Shown in pieces: positions 30,347 to 34,791 of a stretch of DNA of 34,791 nucleotides. This DNA is from Betaproteobacteria bacterium (lineage in GTDB: Bacteria > Pseudomonadota > Gammaproteobacteria > Burkholderiales > Usitatibacteraceae). The stretch lies in assembly GCA_016790625.1 (NCBI GenBank), contig JAEUNB010000171.1, positions 1 through 34,791 of the forward strand, read 5' to 3'. Every line of letters starts with the position of its first letter. Position 1 is the stretch's first letter. The notes below the pieces were generated by a model. That model made no database searches, had not been told where the DNA came from, and was given only the letters and a program-made list of their open reading frames with translations. A program made the translations under genes and the position numbers.

Positions 30347-32683
30347 ATGAATCTACAAAAACTCATCGACAGAATCTCCGCGCTGGTTTTCAACAACCGC
30401 AAAGCATGGCTGATCGTCTTCACCATCGTCACCGTACTGTTTGCGATCTCCGCCAGCCAATTGAAGGTGGATGCCGGCTTCAACAAGATGGTGCCGCTGA
30501 CCCATCCCTACATGAAGGTCTACACCGAATACCAGGGTGTGTTCGGTGGCGCCAACCGCATCGCGATTGCGCTGGTGCAGAAGGACGGCGATATCTACAA
30601 CAAAGAGTTTATGGACAAGCTGCGCGCCCTGACCAAGGACGTGCAGGGTCTGACCGGGGTCGACCAGCCATCGGTGAAATCGCTGTTCACGCCGAACACG
30701 CGCTTTATCGAAGTGGTGGAAGAGGGCTTCTCTGGCGGTAATGTCGTGCACGCGACCTTCCAGGGGAGCAAGGAAGACCTGGAGATCGTGCGCGCGAATG
30801 TGCAGAAGTCGAGTGAAATCGGCCGCACGGTGGCCACCGACTTTACCGGCGCGCTGGTGGGTGCCGGCCTGCTGGAATACATCCCGAAAGGCGATGGCAA
30901 GCTGGAGAAGCTGAATTACTTCGAGCTCTCTGCCAAGCTCGATGAGCTGCGCGCCAAATACGAAGGCCCGAAGCATACCGTCCACATCATCGGCTTCGCC
31001 AAGGCAGTGGGCGACATCGCCTCCGGCGCGCGTGGCGTGATCATGTTCTTCGGCATCGCTTTTGTGATCACCGCAATCCTGATGTTCTGGTTCGTGAAGG
31101 ATCTGAAGCTCACGCTGGTTGCATTGGTGGTGGCGATGATGCCGGTGCTGTGGTTGCTGGGCACATTGCCGATCATCGGCTTCGGTATTGATCCGCTGTC
31201 CATCCTCGTGCCATTCCTGATCTTTTCCATTGGCGTTTCGCATGCAGTGCAGATGACCAAGACCTGGGAGCGTGAAGTGGTGCATGGTGCGGACAGTCTC
31301 ACCGCCGCCAAGACCTCTTTTGCCGCCATCTTCATTCCCGGCACACTGGCGCTGCTGACCAACGTGCTCGGCTTTGCGGTGATCATGCTGATCCCGATCG
31401 ACATCGTGCGTGAGCTAGGTATCACCGCCTCGCTGGGCGTGGCGTGGATGATCATTACCAACAAGATGTTGCTGCCGATCCTGCTGTCCTATCTGTCGAT
31501 GTCCAAGGATGCAGCCGGCAAGGAAGCCAAGCAGGAAAGCCGCGTTGACGGCATCTGGAGCATGGCCTCGCAGTGCGTGCAGAAGAAGCGCGCCGTGATC
31601 ATTGTCGCCATCTCTGCGGTGGTGCTTGCTGCCGGTGTGTACAAGGCGCGCGAACTCAAGGTGGGCGACTATGGTTCGGGCGTGCCGGAATTGCGCGAAA
31701 CTTCGCGCTACAACCAGGACAACGACACCATCGTCAAGAAATTCGCCATCGGCGTGAACACACTGGGCGTGGTCGCGCAGACCAAAGGCGTGCAGGGCGC
31801 CTGTACCAATTACGACGTCATGACCGTGATCGAGAAATTCGACTGGTACATGCAGAACGTGGAGGGCACGCAGTCGGTGTTCTCGCTGCCCGGCATGGCG
31901 CGTGTGATGAATGCGGGCTACAACGAAGGCAACCTGCGCTGGCGTCAGCTGCCGCGCGATCCGCAGGTGATGGCGCAGAGCGTGACACCGATCAACACCG
32001 ACACCGGGCTGCTGAATCCCGACTGCTCGGCTATGCAGGTATTGATCAACACCACTGACCAGCAAGGCGAAACCATCAAGCGCCTGGTGGCGGAAGTGAA
32101 AAACTACGCCAAGGACTTCAACAGCGACAAGGTCGAATTCAAGCTCGCCACCGGCAACGTTGGCGTGATGGCGGCCACCAACGAGGCGGTGGACAAGGCG
32201 CGCTACGAAATGCACGCCGCCATCTTCGGCGCGCTGCTGCTGATGTGCATGATGACCTTCCGCAGCCTGCGTGCCACGATGTGCATTTTGATTCCGCTGG
32301 CGATCGTGTCGGTGTTGTGCGAGGCGCTGATGCCGATGCTGGGCATCGGTCTCAAGGTTTCGACGCTGCCGGTGATTGCGCTGGGCGTGGGCGTGGGCGT
32401 CGACTACGGCATCTATCTCTACGACCGCCTTGAAATCCATCTGGAAGAGGGGATGGATCTGGCGCACGCGTTCTTCGAGGCATTGCGTGAGCGTGGTACG
32501 GCGATGATCTTCACCGCCGTCACCATGACGCTGGGCGTGGGGACGTGGGCGATGTCGGCACTGAAGTTCCAGGCCGACATGGGCATCCTGCTGGCGTTCA
32601 TGTTCTTCCTCAACATGCTGGGCGCGATCTTCCTGTTGCCGGCACTGGCGGCGTTCCTGTTGAAGCCGCACAAGAAAGCCTGA
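30347..32683 (+). CDS. RND/MMPL-family transporter
   Basis: A 778-residue proton-driven exporter-type protein of the MMPL/HpnN branch, inner membrane. The layout is the duplicated RND half: helix 1 (about 18-38), a large periplasmic loop to about 225, helices 2-6 (about 228-395, including GIDPLSILVPFLIFSIGVSHAVQ in parts), helix 7 (about 415-435), a second loop, then helices 8-12 (about 625-770, ALGVGVGVDYGIYLYDRLE). Both GVSHAVQ and GVGVDYGIY are the sterol-sensing-like helix-4/10 motifs with the Asp or His positions of MMPL proteins. It is 59 bp after the YCF48 gene. This family moves lipids and hydrophobic molecules; direction and substrate here are unknown. Confidence 0.92.
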   Translation: MNLQKLIDRISALVFNNRKAWLIVFTIVTVLFAISASQLKVDAGFNKMVPLTHPYMKVYTEYQGVFGGANRIAIALVQKDGDIYNKEFMDKLRALTKDVQGLTGVDQPSVKSLFTPNTRFIEVVEEGFSGGNVVHATFQGSKEDLEIVRANVQKSSEIGRTVATDFTGALVGAGLLEYIPKGDGKLEKLNYFELSAKLDELRAKYEGPKHTVHIIGFAKAVGDIASGARGVIMFFGIAFVITAILMFWFVKDLKLTLVALVVAMMPVLWLLGTLPIIGFGIDPLSILVPFLIFSIGVSHAVQMTKTWEREVVHGADSLTAAKTSFAAIFIPGTLALLTNVLGFAVIMLIPIDIVRELGITASLGVAWMIITNKMLLPILLSYLSMSKDAAGKEAKQESRVDGIWSMASQCVQKKRAVIIVAISAVVLAAGVYKARELKVGDYGSGVPELRETSRYNQDNDTIVKKFAIGVNTLGVVAQTKGVQGACTNYDVMTVIEKFDWYMQNVEGTQSVFSLPGMARVMNAGYNEGNLRWRQLPRDPQVMAQSVTPINTDTGLLNPDCSAMQVLINTTDQQGETIKRLVAEVKNYAKDFNSDKVEFKLATGNVGVMAATNEAVDKARYEMHAAIFGALLLMCMMTFRSLRATMCILIPLAIVSVLCEALMPMLGIGLKVSTLPVIALGVGVGVDYGIYLYDRLEIHLEEGMDLAHAFFEALRERGTAMIFTAVTMTLGVGTWAMSALKFQADMGILLAFMFFLNMLGAIFLLPALAAFLLKPHKKA

Positions 32684-32704
32684 TCAAGCTAGTCGGTATG
32701 ATTC

Positions 32705-32736
32705 GAAAAGCGCCCGTTCGCGGGCGCTTTTCATTT
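32705..32736 (+). terminator. Rho-independent terminator of the transporter gene
   Basis: A perfect 12-bp stem GAAAAGCGCCCG (32705-32716) and CGGGCGCTTTTC (32721-32732) with TTCG loop, then ATTT. It ends the envelope-transport block. Confidence 0.92.
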
Positions 32737-32746
32737 GGAGAGTTCA

Positions 32747-33130
32747 ATGAATGCAAATGCGCAGCAGTTGATTGGCTCGGGTGCGGTGCTCGCTTTCCTC
32801 GGCGTGGCGTTGGGGGCGTTCGGCGCCCATGCGCTTAAAGCGAAGCTGGCTGCAGACATGCTGGCCGTCTATCAAACCGGCGTGCAATACCATCTGTGGC
32901 ATGCGCTGGGTGTGGTGTTGATCGGTATCGTTGCGCAACTATTGCCGGCGTCGAAATGGATGCCGATCGCAGGCTGGACCATGGTTGCCGGGGTTGTCGT
33001 GTTCAGCGGCAGCCTTTATGCGCTGGCGATCAGCGGTGTCCGCGTGTTGGGGGCGATTACGCCGATTGGCGGTGTGGCATTGCTGGCAGCATGGTTACTG
33101 TTGTCATATGGCGTGATCAAGGCTGGTTGA
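32747..33130 (+). CDS. DUF423 small membrane protein (YgdD-like)
   Basis: A 127-residue inner-membrane protein with four predicted helices (about 6-26, 45-63, 70-88, 97-120). The DUF423 signature is present: GAVLAFLGVALGAFGAHALK, YQTGVQYHLWHALGVVLIG and FSGSLYALAISGVRVLGAITPIGG in parts. Function unknown. A TTG at 32735 is in frame, but GGAG (32737-32740) favours ATG 32747. The terminal TGA (33128-33130) shares its last base with repeat copy 3. Confidence 0.9.
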   Translation: MNANAQQLIGSGAVLAFLGVALGAFGAHALKAKLAADMLAVYQTGVQYHLWHALGVVLIGIVAQLLPASKWMPIAGWTMVAGVVVFSGSLYALAISGVRVLGAITPIGGVALLAAWLLLSYGVIKAG

Positions 33131-33195
33131 AATTCAAGCATCGGCGATGCCCTCCAGCCATTTTTAGCCCGAAACCCTTGCCAGTGATTGAGTTT
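33130..33195. repeat. 66-bp palindromic repeat, copy 3
   Basis: Ends AAATTC (one G-U pair) and GAGTTT; block AAGCAT-CGGCG is shared with copy 2 and GCCATTTTTAGCC fills the centre. By hand count it is identical to copy 2 at 45 of 66 and to copy 1 at 42 of 66 ungapped positions. The palindrome is weaker than in copy 1, suggesting decay. It begins at the final base of the DUF423 stop codon. Confidence 0.8.
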
Positions 33196-33467
33196 TCGCC
33201 TCAAAATTTGAATCCGGTTCTCTGATCGCCATAGAGCCGAAGTGTGGCGGACTAGCCTGAAACGCGTTTGGCAATGCAGCAACTACCGCAGCCTACGTCG
33301 TTTTCCTTTGCGAGGTCGCTTCGGGTACGGTAAACGCATTGACCGTCTTTTTTCCTAGGCGGCCTCGGTTTTCAGAGTCTTAAACTGATACGATTGTGAG
33401 GTTGATCGCAATTCGCGCTTAACGCATGAGTGATGCTAATAAACTAATTTTCAAGGGAGTTCTCCTG
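33196..33467. other. Non-coding gap after repeat copy 3
   Basis: With copy 3 it makes a 337-bp space without a gene. I see no tRNA, no convincing small ORF and no strong promoter. A TTGACC (33339-33344) and a TACGAT (33389-33394) occur but are not spaced as a promoter pair. The 3' end is A/T-rich and probably carries the DUF3015 leader. Confidence 0.4.
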
Positions 33468-33974
33468 ATGATTATCAAGAAATTGTTGCTGTCTACATCA
33501 ATCGCGGCTGTTGCGGCACTGTCCAGCGCGGGTGCTTATGCACAGACCAAAGCAGCGGGTTCAGGGCCGAATCCGTTCTCCGATTGCGGTATTGGCGCCG
33601 CGTTGTTCTCCGAGACGAAGTGGGCTGCAGTGACGTCCAATGTGATCTGGGACGTTGGCACCACTGCCGTTATCTCGGCGACTGCCAGCCCGGAAACCTG
33701 CTCCGGCAAGCGAGTGGTTGCAGCTGTTTTCGTCAATAACACCTATGCCAAGCTGAGTGAAGAGACAGCGGCTGGTCGCGGCGAACACCTCACTACCGTA
33801 CTCAACATTCTTGAGTGCAATGGCGCACGCCACGACAACGCCATCAAGGGCATTCGGGTCGCAATGAAAGAAGCCATTGCCGACCCCAAATATGTCGACA
33901 AGTCGGCTCTCGAAAAAGCGTCCAATTTCTACTCCATTATCGACAACGCGGTGAATAACAGCTGTTCCGTTTAG
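33468..33974 (+). CDS. DUF3015 exported protein
   Basis: A 168-residue secreted protein of unknown function. The signal peptide is MIIKKLLLSTSIAAVAALSSAGAYA. The mature part has the DUF3015 hallmark DCGIGAALFSETKWAAVTSN, followed by IWDVGTTAVISATASPETC and four conserved cysteines (DCG, ETC, LEC, NSC) that could form two disulfides. The frame is open from ATG 33426, but GGGAG at 33455-33459 lies 8 nt before ATG 33468, which begins a proper signal peptide. It is followed by a terminator and a DUF4105 gene; the two families often occur together. Confidence 0.88.
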   Translation: MIIKKLLLSTSIAAVAALSSAGAYAQTKAAGSGPNPFSDCGIGAALFSETKWAAVTSNVIWDVGTTAVISATASPETCSGKRVVAAVFVNNTYAKLSEETAAGRGEHLTTVLNILECNGARHDNAIKGIRVAMKEAIADPKYVDKSALEKASNFYSIIDNAVNNSCSV

Positions 33975-33982
33975 TCCTCATC

Positions 33983-34025
33983 GGGTGCCAATCTCTCGGT
34001 TGGCACCCCGCTCCTCCGTTTTTTT
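33983..34025 (+). terminator. Probable terminator of the DUF3015 gene
   Basis: A 9-bp stem GGGTGCCAA (33983-33991) and TTGGCACCC (34000-34008) with an 8-nt loop. The long T-run (TTTTTTT) comes only after 10 more bases, so termination may be incomplete and let the DUF4105 gene be read. Confidence 0.65.
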
Positions 34026-34036
34026 CGTAGTGTCCC

Positions 34037-34791
34037 GTGTTCTTCAAATACTTAGGCAGTTTGCAGCCGAGAATTCGGCAGCCGGGCTTTGTCTTCCTGT
34101 TTTGTCTGGCAATGGCGCAGGTCGCGCATGCGTCTCAACCGCTGGTCGATCTTGCAGCCGAACCAACCTGGATTCGACTGGGTCACTACGAACCCGACAG
34201 TAGCGTTTCCAGCGGTTGGCAGAGCGCAATCCATAGCAGCGATTTTTTTCTTCACGCGGATGGCAGGATTAATCCGCGCCTGGAGCTTGAAGCGACGCTG
34301 GCCGCGTTCGCGATCCCGCCGGCAAACGAAAACGAGCAGCACGCCCAGTGTAGATTTCCCGCACGCTGGCATTGGTTGCGCTCGAAGATCGGCGCGCACG
34401 CGGCATTTGCTATGCCGGTCAAATGCAATGCCTTCAACGCTTGGACGCGGTCGGGCAACATTGAATCACTAAGCGTTGTCCTGGCCAGCGGCTACCTTGG
34501 CAATCCCGCGTCTTACTATGGACATACGCTGCTGAAATTCAATTTCAAAGGTGACCAAGGGCAGACCCGGTTGATGGACATCAGCGTCAACTATGGCGCG
34601 ATCGTCGAGAAGAATGACGGCCCCTTCACCTACATCGCCAAGAGTCTGAGCGGCGGGTACGACGGCGGATTTAGTCACATCCAGTTCTATTTTCATAATC
34701 ATAACTACGGCAATATCGAACTGCGGGATCTCTGGGAATACAAGATCGACCTTCCGGCAAACGAAGTCGATCTGATCGTCGCGCATGCATG
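34037..34791 (+). CDS. DUF4105 exported protein, 5' part (GTG start, cut by window end)
   Basis: A frame open from a TAG at 34028-34030 to the window end, at least 251 codons. The first usable start is GTG 34037, giving a signal peptide (MFFKYLGSLQPRIRQPGFVF then LFCLAMAQVAHA); no ribosome-binding site is seen. The next in-frame ATG lies inside the signal peptide and is not plausible. The mature part has a DUF4105 pattern: LASGYLGNPASYYGHTLLKF, DISVNYGAIVEKNDGPFTYI and LSGGYDGGFSHIQFYFHNHN. DUF4105 has a papain-like (NlpC/P60-like) core with the His in YYGHTLL; members are thought to act in the envelope. The C-terminal half is missing from the window. Confidence 0.85.
   Translation, partial: MFFKYLGSLQPRIRQPGFVFLFCLAMAQVAHASQPLVDLAAEPTWIRLGHYEPDSSVSSGWQSAIHSSDFFLHADGRINPRLELEATLAAFAIPPANENEQHAQCRFPARWHWLRSKIGAHAAFAMPVKCNAFNAWTRSGNIESLSVVLASGYLGNPASYYGHTLLKFNFKGDQGQTRLMDISVNYGAIVEKNDGPFTYIAKSLSGGYDGGFSHIQFYFHNHNYGNIELRDLWEYKIDLPANEVDLIVAHA

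Noticed and set aside
33339-33394. Sigma70 promoter for the DUF3015 gene
   Set aside because: TTGACC and TACGAT are 44 bp apart and cannot be a -35/-10 pair; no other convincing pair was found.

Overview
The window looks like a chromosomal segment of a betaproteobacterium. The evidence is a Porin_4-type general porin, Coq7, the rplM-rpsI / bactofilin / erpA neighbourhood and a long-chain fatty-acid operon headed by a PsrA-like TetR regulator. The genus cannot be fixed from sequence alone. I see no phage, transposase, plasmid, tRNA, rRNA or CRISPR signal. The genes are mostly on the + strand; the OsmC-like gene is the only clear minus-strand gene.

Region 1 (1-5800) is housekeeping: the 3' end of trpC, a porin, coq7 (apparently leaderless), a convergent OsmC-family gene, rplM-rpsI behind a strong sigma70 promoter, a membrane coiled-coil protein, a bactofilin and erpA. 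Region 2 (5900-8865) has a large secreted metzincin-type metalloprotease (DUF5117/DUF4953 family) and a free-standing 43-codon basic ORF with its own promoter and terminator.

Region 3 (8900-25390) is a roughly 16 kb fatty-acid beta-oxidation operon. It runs tetR(psrA-like)-fadE-thiolase-HAD hydrolase-fadJ-like-DUF4442 thioesterase-YjgN(DUF898)-M48 protease-acyl-CoA ligase-YciA-like thioesterase-HADH/ECH fusion-thiolase. A perfect 8+4+8 bp palindrome that fits the published PsrA box lies at the tetR promoter, so fatty-acid-responsive autorepression of the whole operon is likely. The operon has two hydratase/dehydrogenase fusions with opposite domain orders, each with its own thiolase.

Region 4 (25390-32740) encodes an envelope set: DUF1302, DUF1329, a YCF48-type beta-propeller and an MMPL/RND transporter. 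Placed directly after the beta-oxidation genes, it is a good candidate for a poorly described machine that moves hydrophobic substrates across the envelope. Region 5 (32747-34791) has a DUF423 membrane protein, a DUF3015 secreted protein and the 5' part of a DUF4105 gene that starts with GTG and runs off the window.

The most unusual signal is a dispersed imperfect-palindrome repeat of exactly 66 bp, found three times (14163-14228, 21697-21762, 33130-33195). All copies share AAAYTC...GAGTTT ends and align without gaps. One copy lies in frame inside the HAD hydrolase gene and adds 22 codons, which resembles the Rickettsia palindromic elements in behaviour.
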